Origin: Parachlorella kessleri
Taxonomy: Eukaryota; Chlorophyta; Trebouxiophyceae; Chlorellales; Chlorellaceae
NCBI GenBank assembly: GCA_001598975.1
Contig: BBXU01000486.1
Span: forward strand, 20,031 to 84,030
Direction: 5' to 3'
DNA length: 64,000 nt
Shown: positions 10,311-20,413 of the stretch, in pieces
Numbering within the stretch: the stretch's first letter is position 1
Layout: each line of letters begins with the position of its first letter
Notes under the pieces: model-generated
Told to the model about the DNA's origin: nothing
The model's input: the letters and a program-made list of their open reading frames with translations, nothing else
Databases searched by the model: none
Position numbers and translations under genes: made by a program

Positions 10311-13300
10311 TCATTCCGTGTCAGGCGGCGTCCAGCCCCCAACATCCTGCACGCTGTGCTGGGGCCGTGCCGGTGGGCTCCTGTACCCAGCTGGGGCATC
10401 GTCCAACTCCAGAGGGGCACTCTCTGGAATGGACGGCAGCTGGCTGCCGCTGCGGCCTTTGCTGTGCTCCTGTGTGCCGAGCGCACCGCCGGAGGCTGCA
10501 AGCAGGACAGCAGGCAGGTCATCAAGAGAAACCTGAGAGTGGGAGGCAACGGGCTGCAAAACTCACGAGGCAGCTTTAGATGAACAGTCAACCAACTGGA
10601 ACCCCTGACGGCATGGGACGCAAGTCCGACCATGCTTCCCTACAAAAACCGAGTGCGTGGACCTTCTAAAGCGCAGTCATTCTTTAGCGCGCCCCCACCA
10701 AGTGCGTCAGCAAGTGCCATCACGGGCACAGGCACCCATCCTCACCTCCACCTACTGAGTTGCCCAGGCTCTGCCGGTTCTCTGCATCATCCTCATGCTG
10801 GTGCTCTTGCTGATGCTCTCGTTGTTGCTGGGCCTCGCTCCCGTGCCCTGGGCCTACCTCACCGGCCTTGTCCTCACCCTCTCCCTCCTCCTCCTCATCG
10901 CTTGCAAAGGCATCCAAGGGCACCATCGCAGCACCATGCACGCCTCGGCCGCCAGGTGCGTTCGGGGAGTCTGCCGCTGCCACCGCTGCTGCTGCTGGCG
11001 TGCCAGCCAGCTGCCCATTTCCACGTGCTGCTGGGCCTTCTCTCTCATCCACCACTGCGCCTGAGGGGCGGACCTCCTCCTCCTCAACATCCGTCTCATC
11101 CCCAACAGCTACACCCTCACCGTCGGCTGCGCGTTCACCCGCGCCCTTCTGGCTGCGCTCGTGCTCCTGCTGCTGGGCCTGCTGCGGTCCGCCCTGGGGC
11201 AGCTGCAGTCGCTCCCTCACCACCGCCTGCTGCTGCCCTGCCTCCGGGCCGGCCGGCTCAGAAGCTACACCCACTTCCCGCTGCCCGGCAGGACTCTCAG
11301 CCTCCATAGCATCCCCACCTTCCTCCGCCGGCCCCCCTGCACCTCCCTGGACCTCTCCATTTCCATCCTCGCCATGCAGCTCATCGTAGTCTGCCTCGTC
11401 TTCCTCCATGCCATCCAACTCGCCATCCTCAGAGTCGGCCGCTCCCTCGGCAGCGGCCGTCGGCGGCAGCAAATGGCCGTTCCCGCCCGCGGAGAGCCCC
11501 GGAACTGCCAGCGTGGCGGGCAGCGCTGCCGCCAGCGGCAGCGTGCCCAGCGAGCCTGGCAGCCCGCCGGCGCCGGCACTCAGGAGCACCTGGGTAGGCA
11601 GCTGGGCCGCCTGCCCGAAGACCTGCTGCTGCTGAGCCAGGGCGGCTTCCAGGCGGCGGACAACGTCAAAGCCTGGTGGGTGGGTCTGCTCCTCCCGCGG
11701 CGGCAGCAGCTGTTGCTGAGGCGGCTGCGGCTGGCTGGCAGGGCTGTCGCGAGGCCGCGGCCGTGGCCCAGCCCGGCTAGCGCCCTCCGCAGCCTCTCCC
11801 GCCGCCTCGCCCTCCTCCCCCTCCCCCATCTCCTGTTCCTGGGTGGGCCCCGCCTCAGGCAGCGTCATCATGACCTGCCCGCCCTGCGTGTCTCCCCCCT
11901 CTTCTCCCTGCTGCTCCACGCATTGGAGCTGCTGCTCCCTCTGACTACCACAGCCAGCTGCTGCAGTGCCCAGTGGGGTGGGCGCCGCGCCAGCAGTGGC
12001 CGCAGGAGCTGCACGCCCCGCCAGGAAGTTGGACTCGGCATCCGCCAGGTGCTCGGTCACCACGTGGATCTGATCCATCATGGCGTCGTAGGAGGTGTCA
12101 GCCTCGGCTTTGGCCACAGCCACCTGCAGGGATGCAAGGGGTGTGTTTGTGTTATTAGACGAACACTTGTAATTATCAACAAGACATACGGGTTAGGCAT
12201 TGCTATATACAGCAACGGGAAATTCCACCCAGTACCCAACCTCGGGGCCAGCAAAGTTGGAAAGCTTTTGTACATGTGATTCCTGCTCCCAGGTTTTATG
12301 AGGATGAGGACCATGTCCCTGAGGAGATGCAATGACGTTTGCTGCTCCCTCGGCTGAGCATACGATAATGTGGCCACACCACTAACACTGCCACGAATGC
12401 TGCCAGCGGTTGTGCAAGCATGGTTTTCAGCAGAGGCACGCAGCCCGCTGCCCACCTGCTGGTAGAACGCGTCCAGCTTCTGCTTGGCATGCTTGGACAT
12501 GGCGGCGCCCTGCTGGATCTGGTTGATGCACGCCTTCACAACCAGCCAGTTCTCCTGCAGGCCAAAGAACCACCGGAGGAAGGTTCAATACCTAGGCAAC
12601 GTCCAAGCAGCCCTCCTCCCACACGGCAACGGAGCCTCGCTAGGCTTGCCCCCACAGTGCGCACCGCCCGGACTGTGCAGGTAGTGAGCAAGTCCAAGCA
12701 CTCCTCCTGGAAGAGGAGCTGCCGCAAAGAGAACATGCATGCCTTGGCTGCGCTCCGCCCAGCACCAGGCGGCTTCGAGCACAAGTAGCCAGCCACCCTA
12801 ATACATGGTCTCCACTGGGCCAGCTATGGTATTGATACACAGCTTCAGTGGTGTGCAGCAACACACCACCCGCCGCACCTTGAGGGTCTCCTCTCGCAGG
12901 GCCAGGCTATCCAGCTGGTGCCGCGCTTCGCCCAGCTGCGCTCTGGTGGCGGCCAGCTGCCCCTCCAGCTCCCGACAGCCGCCCTCCAGGCCCGCCCGGG
13001 CAGCCTGCAGCTCTGCCAGAGACGCCTCCAGCTGGGCGGCGCGTGCCTCAGCGGCCCCCGCATGGGCACGGCTGGCCTGCGGGGACATGCATGGCAGCGG
13101 TTGCAGAGTTGGGGTAGGTAGCAGTTGTAGGCGCCCGGCGGGCCAGGGGCGGGTGAGCAGACCACCAGGGTGTGGCCCATGCAGCGGCCCTGCCCATTAG
13201 CGGCAGCAGAGGTTGACGGTCATGGCTCCCCCGTATGATCAGGAACTGCAAGCTGCCTCACTTGCCAACCTCAGTACGAGCCATGCCGAGTCAGCACGGC

Positions 13301-15918
13301 GCACACAGCGCGCACCTCCAAGTTGGCTGACAGCTCCTGCACTTGCTCTTGGGCCTGCGCCTGCGCCTCCTCGCTGGCTCGCAGCTGAGCCAGCAACCCC
13401 GCAAGGGCCTCCTGCTGCTGCGCCAGCTCCTCTTGTAGCGTGCTGACCTGCAACCGCAAGGCCCCCGAAGGTGTCAAATGACGCGTACTCGGCTTTCTAG
13501 CTCACCACGCTAGGGTACTGTGACAAAAGGCATGTGCTCTGTTCGCTTTGCCATCCCAGGCAGCAGCAACACAGCCAACAGCAACTAGTCAAAGTTCAGC
13601 CTGCTGTCAGACTATGACATACTATCATTATTCCTACATGCAAGCGCAGGCGGCAAGCGCGCCATAGCCTAGCACCTGCCTAAGCCCCTGCCCACCCCAC
13701 ACACCTGCAGCATCGCCGCTGCCAGGCCCTCATCCGCCTCCGCCCTCGCCCTCCTCTCTTCACCCAGCAATGTTTCTAGAGCCTCACGCTGTGCACGCTC
13801 AGCCTCCAGCTTCGCCTGCGCCGCAGCGGTACCTTGCTGAGCCTGCTGCAGCTCACCCTCCAGCTGCTGTGCACGCTGGGCAGCCTCCTGCTCTGCCTGC
13901 TCTGCCGCCTGCTGTGCTGATCTGGAGGCAGCCAACTCGGCCTCCACATGCTGCCTATGCTGCATGGGCAAGGACCAGGACACATTGGCAGTAAGCTGTG
14001 TAATATGTCGCTTCCGCCCTCTGGGGTTTGCACCAACACTCAAATCAAGGGGTGATGTGACATAAAACACTGAGTCTGCAACATGCAACGCATGCAATGC
14101 TTTAAACAGGTCGCAGTTTCCTTGCTGCTACAATATACACAGCACGCTGCAGCCCTTGCATACACAATCCGGTGCAGGACACACGATCAGCCTGCTACTA
14201 GCAGGCTACCGCAGCCCTCCCGACTGCCAGGCTCTATCTACATGTGTCCTCCTCTGAGGAGATGACCCCAACCAGATCCCTTCTAGGACGCGATGGGGCA
14301 TTTTGACACACTGGTAGTCAAGCGCACGCTCCACAGTTTCCTCCACCCACCTCATGCCGGCTTGCAACTGCCTTGTGTCGTTCATCTGCCAGCGCAGCGG
14401 CGTGCGCTTCATGGACAGCCCTCAGCTGCGCTTGTACCGCCTCCTTGCCGGCGCGCTCCTCCTCCAGCCGGCCCCGCAGCTCCTGGCAGGGTGGCAGCAG
14501 GAGGGGAGGCGGCGTGAGTGAGGTGATGAAGGCAGCCCGGAAGGCAGGCAGGCGGGGTGGAATAGTGCTCCTGCCATTGCTGAGCGCATAGGGGGGCCGG
14601 TGGCACAGTGTGCACATGGTGCTCTGCTGGCAGTGAGGCCTTGCTGACTCTCCCTCCTGGCACTCAAAGCGGAGAGCAAGTGGGAGCAATAGACGACACC
14701 ACATGTCTCTGCCAGATCCGCTCAGGACAACCAGCGGCCGGCGACACAGCAGGCATGCACACCCCAGCCATAGTAACCAGACCTTGCTCAATTGCTGCCA
14801 CCCTTCACATGAGGCGAGGCACCGCACCTGGTTTGCTTTCTGAAGGTGGATCACCGTCTGTAGGTCCTGCACCCCGCCATGGGGTGCAGCACCCGCCTGA
14901 CCTGCCCCAGCTGCTGCAGCTGCCCCGCCATCGCCCGCAGCAGTACCAGGCACTGCAGCAGCGGCCACGTGAAATGCTGCTGCTGCTGCTGCTGTGCCGG
15001 CCACCGCAACGTGCTGCTGCTGGTGGGCATCTAGCCGCGCCTTCTTGTCAGTGAGCGGCTGGCTCTCGCTGACATCGCTGGCGTCCTTTCGCTTATTCGG
15101 CCGGGGCGTGACATGCTGTCCGGCAGCTGCACCAGCCAGGGCGGCTGCCTGTACCGCCTGCTGCAGGGGGGGTGGGACACCGCTAGCAGCAGGCTCCAGG
15201 CCACCCGCACACTGCTCAAGTTGGTACCTGGCAGACGCGGCAAACAGTTACTTTTGACCAGGATGTGAGCTTGTTATGCACGGCCTGCCTGTTCCCTGGC
15301 AGAAACAGTTGTCAAGGGTGCCCTATCAGATTCGACCACAGCTTGCTGGCCACACAGCAACACCAAGGTGAAGTGAAGGCATCAACACTCACTCGAAGAG
15401 GTTGTCAGGCTCGTTAGGGGGCACGGAGCTGAGCCTCAAGCGGTCGCCAGGGTGCAGCGGACGGGGTTGGCCCCGAGGGGCACGCACACCATTGATAAAG
15501 GTGCCGTTCGTAGAACTGTCGATTACATACCAGCAGCCCTGCACGTAAGGAGGCTTTGCACTCCTTGCTTGGGCGTATGTTAGTCTGCTACCTGCCAAAG
15601 CCCAGCTTGCCACCGGGGAACTTATTACGACTTGGACGGGTTGCCCAGCAGCAACCCAGGACAAAGGCAGCCCACGTTCCCTTACTGTTAGCAGCGCACC
15701 TCCTCGGGTTTATACAAAAGCCGGCAGTGATTGGAAGATATCTGAACCCAGTGTCCTGGGAGGGCATAGCTGCCTGGCCCGACAACAGCTCGCCCAATCT
15801 TGACCTCCTGGCGCTCGTCGAGCACCAGGTCACAGGTTCCATGAGGGCCTGCGAACTTTCTGGTCTTATTAGACAGAGCTGCGAGCTTCCAGTGCATGGC
15901 AGGGGTCGTGGTGCTCAA
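10311..15918 (-). CDS. FHA-domain coiled-coil protein
   Basis: Ten minus-strand exons: 15918-15700, 15538-15393, 15227-14828, 14482-14351, 13959-13705, 13447-13316, 13076-12879, 12554-12456, 12123-10756 and 10553-10311; 1063 residues. Residues about 30-120 form an FHA phosphothreonine-binding domain: KIGR, SSNHC, then WYVIDSSTNGTFING and HPGDRLRL, with the conserved Gly-Arg, Ser, His and Asn-Gly. A basic stretch (PRPNKRKD, DKKAR) may be a nuclear signal. Exons 4-8 encode a long Glu/Gln/Ala-rich coiled coil. Exon 9 is a disordered acidic tail. The FHA fold reads phospho-Thr in DNA-damage, cell-cycle or RNA-processing complexes (family knowledge); the specific role here is unknown. If the last intron is not spliced, translation stops at 10720 (994 residues) instead; I prefer exon 10 because its frame looks coding. 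Confidence 0.78.
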
Positions 15919-16601
15919 CTTAAAAGATGCACATCACATCCGCGAGCTCCCTGTGGTCTTGGTACAACAATAGATAAAGAAGGCAGCAAACACCCCTTCG
16001 CAGTCTCCACGACTCGTGCGCACACAGGGCCTTACTGGGTGCTGTGCCTGCTGACCCTTTGACAGAGGGCGCTCCAAGGTCCAACTAGTTTGGGTCGCAG
16101 AGAAGGGTTCAGTGAAAGCTGTAGGCAGGGGGTGGAAACGCCTTACATTTCCTTAGTTGTCAACCTTAAAGGCCTGGTCGGTGGTCCACATCATATCATA
16201 TGATATCATATGAAGGGACTCGCCGCAGGGCCACAAGCCCCAGAAGTAAATTGACGAGCGCTGCACAGCGCCTGTAAGGCAAGTTGAGACTATCAAGTCA
16301 TGGGCTAGCAGGCATCTTAGGCCAATACTTGTACACAGGCGAGGGACAGCTACATCTGTGCTGCGCATGTGGGGAAGCTATACCACTGTAAATAGCGTTG
16401 CAGACAAGCAGCCCTAGCATGAGCGCACCTCGACAACAGTAAACCTTGGGCATGGCCAGGGCGGTGGGTTTAATGAGCAGGGAATTTGATTCGCTCCGTG
16501 GTTCTGCAGGATGTTTGCTAGTTCAACAGCAAATCCGAAGCGAGTGGTGCAGCGATCCTTCAGCACCGCTGTGCACCCTCTGGACAGGGTCACGGCAAGG
16601 T
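15919..16601. promoter_or_regulatory. FHA gene promoter and TMX2 3'UTR, with an AT palindrome
   Basis: 683 bases between two minus-strand genes. It includes an 18-base perfect palindrome TCATATGATATCATATGA at 16196-16213, embedded in a run of TCATA repeats. A minus-strand TGTAA at 16143-16147 could end the upstream TMX2-like transcript. Confidence 0.4.
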
Positions 16602-18669
16602 TCATCGCCGTCGCCTGGCCGTGGTTGTCCGGCTTGTGCTAGATCCCTCAGGCTGCCCTGCCCGCTTATGAAACCTTCTCTCTAGCTCGAAGCCGGTGAT
16701 GATGTCGGCCTGCGTTAGAGGAACAGAGCACAGCAGCATGCATGCGTTGCGCAGCAACGACCCTAGCTAGACTTTAGTCGGCTTTCCTGGGGGTGGCGTG
16801 CAGTCCAGCAGCTGAAAGGCACCCTTCAACGAGCAACTGGGTAGGCTTAAAGAAGCAGCCCATGACTTGAAGTTGCTTCACTGACTGACAACCCGAAGGC
16901 TTGTTGACATTGGTGCCACCCACAGCTGCTAGCCACACCCCTTCCGGTCTCTACAAAGGCATCAACTACCTTACGGAACCGCCCCTTGGCCACGCTGCCA
17001 TCCTCATACACATGGGGTATGCGCGCCGCCTCCTTCCCCTTCTCGAACAGAAGCAGTGTGGGCAGCTGCTGGGCCACGCCCGACAGGTTGACGTTCAACT
17101 GGGCCGCCATGGCTGGCCACCTGCGAGGACCATCAGCGGCAGCCAGCCAGGGTGCACTGGGCCCAGCAACCTAATTTTGCAAGGGGCAATGCATGCGAGA
17201 TAAGTGTTGCGCCCCCGAGGGATAACAGCGGAACACAGGCAGCAGGCTAAGGTAAGCTGTACAGGCGCGCGGGCTAGATGTTGCATTGCTTGAAGGCAGC
17301 AGGGCTTCCCTCTCCCTCCACAACAACCTGCAACTCACCGGCCGGCAGTGTGGGTGCCTCCCAGGGCAAGGAAGGAACCAGCAACAACACAACAACCCTG
17401 TCGCAGTCACTGTACCACTGGCAAGCAGCACCTAAAGTACCCACACATGTCAAACACCCACTTGCTGACGTCAATCCTGCCAAAGCGCAGATGCTCGGCT
17501 GTGTAGGCTAGCGATAGCTTTGCGAGGACGGGCTCCAGGTGTATGCAAGGTGGGGCCCAGGGCGCAAACAGCTCTACCTACAGGGGGGCCCCAGAGTTTG
17601 CCGGGGCAAGGATGCAGGTCAACTGTCAGGTTGATTGCTGGGTGTTATGGGGACTATACTACATACCCCAGTTATTTTCAGGCATAGAAACCCGCTGCCT
17701 TGTCAGCCAGGCAAGGAGTCCCACTATGCAGCAGTTTTACAGAAGCAGCTACCAGGCAGCCGACGGGTTGGCTTGGGGTGGCACAAGGCCCACCACGTGT
17801 GTCATGCCCCTCTATCTAGCCTGGGTAGCCTGCATCGACTGTCTTTCTCACCAGCCAGTCAGTACCGCTGTCGGGCCTGTCAAGAACTGTGTCTTTGAAG
17901 CTGGCAGGTGTGAAGTTCTCAATGCTAGAGGGCCCCTTGTACAGGGGCTGTGGCACCAGTAGGAACAACACTGCAGGCAGGCAGTGAGTAGGAGGGCCAA
18001 TGAAGGCATTGACGTGGCCAGCAGCAGCAGAAGCGAGCACCGGCAGTCAACATAGGCGGGTAATAGCTGCCTCACGCACAAAGCCACGCCAACAGCAGCA
18101 CCGCTGGGGCCCTGACATCCTGGTAAAAGGTCAGCACGCCTATGCACGCCTGCAGATGGACACAAGCATGGGAGTGAGGGGCGCTCTTTGGTGCTGAAGT
18201 GCTGGCTGGGAAGGTGGCACGGAATTCAAGGGGGAAATATAACAGTCGCGCACTGGCAGGCAACTCACGCACGCCACTGCACACACAAAATCTCTTGAGG
18301 CTAACGCAAGGACATACTTCTGCATACCTTGCCATAGAAGAATAAGTCTGACAAGAAGCCATCCAAGGACTGCTGTCGCCAAAACTTGACAGCCAGTGCC
18401 AAAAGTAGAAGTGGGAAGGTGCTGCGCTCCTGCACAGAGTGAACTCCTGTAAGTGCACACCCCAGGCAAGGCTGTCCAAGATAAATGAGGGGTTCCTGGC
18501 TGGCAACAACCTTGCTGATCAGGTCGTCCCTGCTGTCGAGGCGTGAATATGTCCCGTGCGGACCATGATTCAGGAAGTGCCACCTGGCAACAAAGTATGA
18601 AAGGAGCACCACAGTGTTTGCGACGTAGTATGTCGATAGGAACCTGAACCAGCCAGGCTGCGCAGCCAT
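16602..18669 (-). CDS. TMX2: TMX2-like thioredoxin-related transmembrane protein
   Basis: Minus strand, exons 18669-18511, 18429-18328, 18149-18080, 17970-17852, 17577-17462, 17120-16970 and 16709-16602; 274 residues. N-terminal hydrophobic helices (STYYVANTVVLLSYFVARW; FPLLLLALAVKFW; PAVLLLAWLLLFLLVPQP) precede a thioredoxin-like domain: VELFAPWAPPC, then FGRIDVSKW, then QLPTLLLFEKGKEAARIP, ending in an Arg-rich tail. Topology and spacing match TMX2 homologues of plants and animals, which are ER/mitochondria-contact membrane proteins. The motif reads WAPPC: only the second Cys of the usual CxxC remains, as is common in this branch, so oxidoreductase activity is doubtful. An in-frame ATG at 18678 would add three residues. 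The gene diverges from the cupin gene with a 240-base gap. Confidence 0.85.
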
Positions 18670-18908
18670 CAGGTACAAGCGCCTACACCCGGCGTGGTGT
18701 TGAGCTCAATCTGTCCAACCAAATATATCTCATTCGCTTGCATCGAGCATTGGTCGTCATCGAGTGCCAATGGTTTGAGATGAGTAAATCCTTACTATAT
18801 GGCGCCCAGGATATCATTAAGAAAAAGGACCTAGCCTTGGACCCTAGGATAACCTGCCTTCGGGAACACGTGAACCAGTGGGGAGACGCGCTACCAACAT
18901 AGTATGCC
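18670..18908. promoter_or_regulatory. Short divergent promoter (TMX2-like / cupin)
   Basis: Only 239 bases separate the two divergent start codons, so the promoters must overlap. No motif identified with confidence. Confidence 0.4.
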
Positions 18909-19714
18909 ATGACTTGGGGCAGGCATGTCCTGTCAGTTCTTGGTGGCGCCTCCAGCACAGCTCGTTCTAATCTGGGAAGTCAACGACAGCAATATGTGAT
19001 CAAGAAAAAGTTTAAAACTCCACTAGACAAGCAGGTGGTGGAAAGGGACTGGCAGCAGGCAGGATTCCACTGTGGGGTGATGGTAGACCCACCAGGTAGA
19101 GGAAGTTCCTCGCTACAGCGCAAACGGACGAGCTTCCTGGGGTGCCACAACAGGCCCGCCTGCACCATGATGCCACACTGCCACCTTGCATTGCAGGCCA
19201 TGAGTGGAACAACTACACCCACGACTGCAATGAGCTGGTGACAGTCAAGGAAGGCAGGATGCGATTTACTCTCCTAGACGAAGAGCTCTTCCTTGAGCCA
19301 GGGGTGCGCACCCTGCAGCAGCAGCAGTAGCTGCTACCGTAACCTGGCTTGAGCTGGAAACAGTTCCCGATGACCAGCACTTGCTCGCAACAGTTGGCAA
19401 GTTCTAGCGATGCAAAGAACCAAAATTAATTCTTGTTTTGGAAGGTCGCAGACAATGGAATCACTAGGGAACAGATGATCAAGGCTTCGGCACAAGCAAC
19501 ATTTTGGGGCTTGCCGAACACAGCAGAGCTCTGTCCAGAACGAGCTATGGCCACAGAACAGCACAGTTTGGCGGCAGGGGCAGCAGCAGCCAGACATGTA
19601 TGGTTGAGCAGGGGCACCTTGTGTGTGTTGCAGGATGAGTTGTACATACCAGCTGGGGTGCCACACTCGACCAAGAACGTCTCAGATGCAAACAGCACAT
19701 GGCTCTACGGGTGA
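18909..19714 (+). CDS. Small cupin-domain protein
   Basis: Three exons, 18909-19095, 19197-19303 and 19634-19714, give 124 residues. The single cupin barrel is clear: first motif region HEWNNYTHDCNELVTVKEG and second motif EPGDELYIPAGVPHSTKN, which fits G(x)5PxG(x)2H(x)3N exactly. The first motif normally reads HxH(x)3-4E; here the leading His position is Tyr (YTH), so the metal site may be altered. Small cupins of this type are found in bacteria and algae without assigned function. A TGTAA at 19841-19845 follows as probable poly(A) signal. The start ATG is the only one upstream in frame with a usable leader. Confidence 0.78.
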
Positions 19715-20413
19715 AAGAGCAGCTATGTTCTTGCCTTCTCACTTGTGTTGCATGTACACAACCGCTGCATCGTCCTGGGCTTTGACTTGACTTGACTGGG
19801 CTGACTTAAATAACAGGTGACGAGTGCCAGTAGATTGTCTTGTAAATGATGCTGCCTCTGCTGCTGAGGATGCTTGCAATGCTTGCAGGTACGATGGTGC
19901 GGCTAACTCCTGGTTTTAGGCTGGGCGGGCATCAGTAATCATGGGCGGGCACCGCTGCTACATATAGGATCTAGGAGCTGTCCTGGGCACAGCAGCTGCA
20001 CGAAGCGAGCGCTGACAGGGCTGCTGGTGACTATGTAAAGAATCAATAGTGGAGGTCATGGGCCATTAGTCTTGCCGAATAGCAAAGTGATGTCTTTTAG
20101 ATGCAGTCGGGACAGGGTCGAACTCTCAATATCGGCACAGCAATGTGTATTTGTCCCAACTTGTCCGCTGTCGCAGCTGTGGGGCCCACACATGTCGAAC
20201 ACCGTTCGTAACAACAGAATAGAATTCGAATCGAGCCTGGTTGACTATGACTGTGACACTGTTCTTATTGAATACTTGTTCCAACAGAGTAATAGACAGG
20301 CCTGTTAAATTGCGACTGCGTGGCAACGGCAACTCTGTAACATAGACACAAACAAAGACAAAGAAGTCCCTACATCAGCCCATTCGCCGGCATTGGGACT
20401 GCACCCTGCGACT
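19715..20413. other. Convergent 3' region of cupin gene and RFC1
   Basis: About 0.7 kb of 3' flanking DNA. TGTAA at 19841-19845 is the best cupin poly(A) signal. No open frame with a recognisable product. Confidence 0.35.
19841..19845 (+). terminator. Candidate poly(A) signal TGTAA (cupin gene)
   Basis: TGTAA, the usual chlorophyte polyadenylation signal, 127 bases after the cupin stop codon. Confidence 0.4.

Noticed and set aside
11161..12279. 372-codon plus-strand open frame
   Set aside because: Antisense shadow of the FHA gene's exon 9; Leu/Arg-rich product typical of reversed GC-rich coding sequence.
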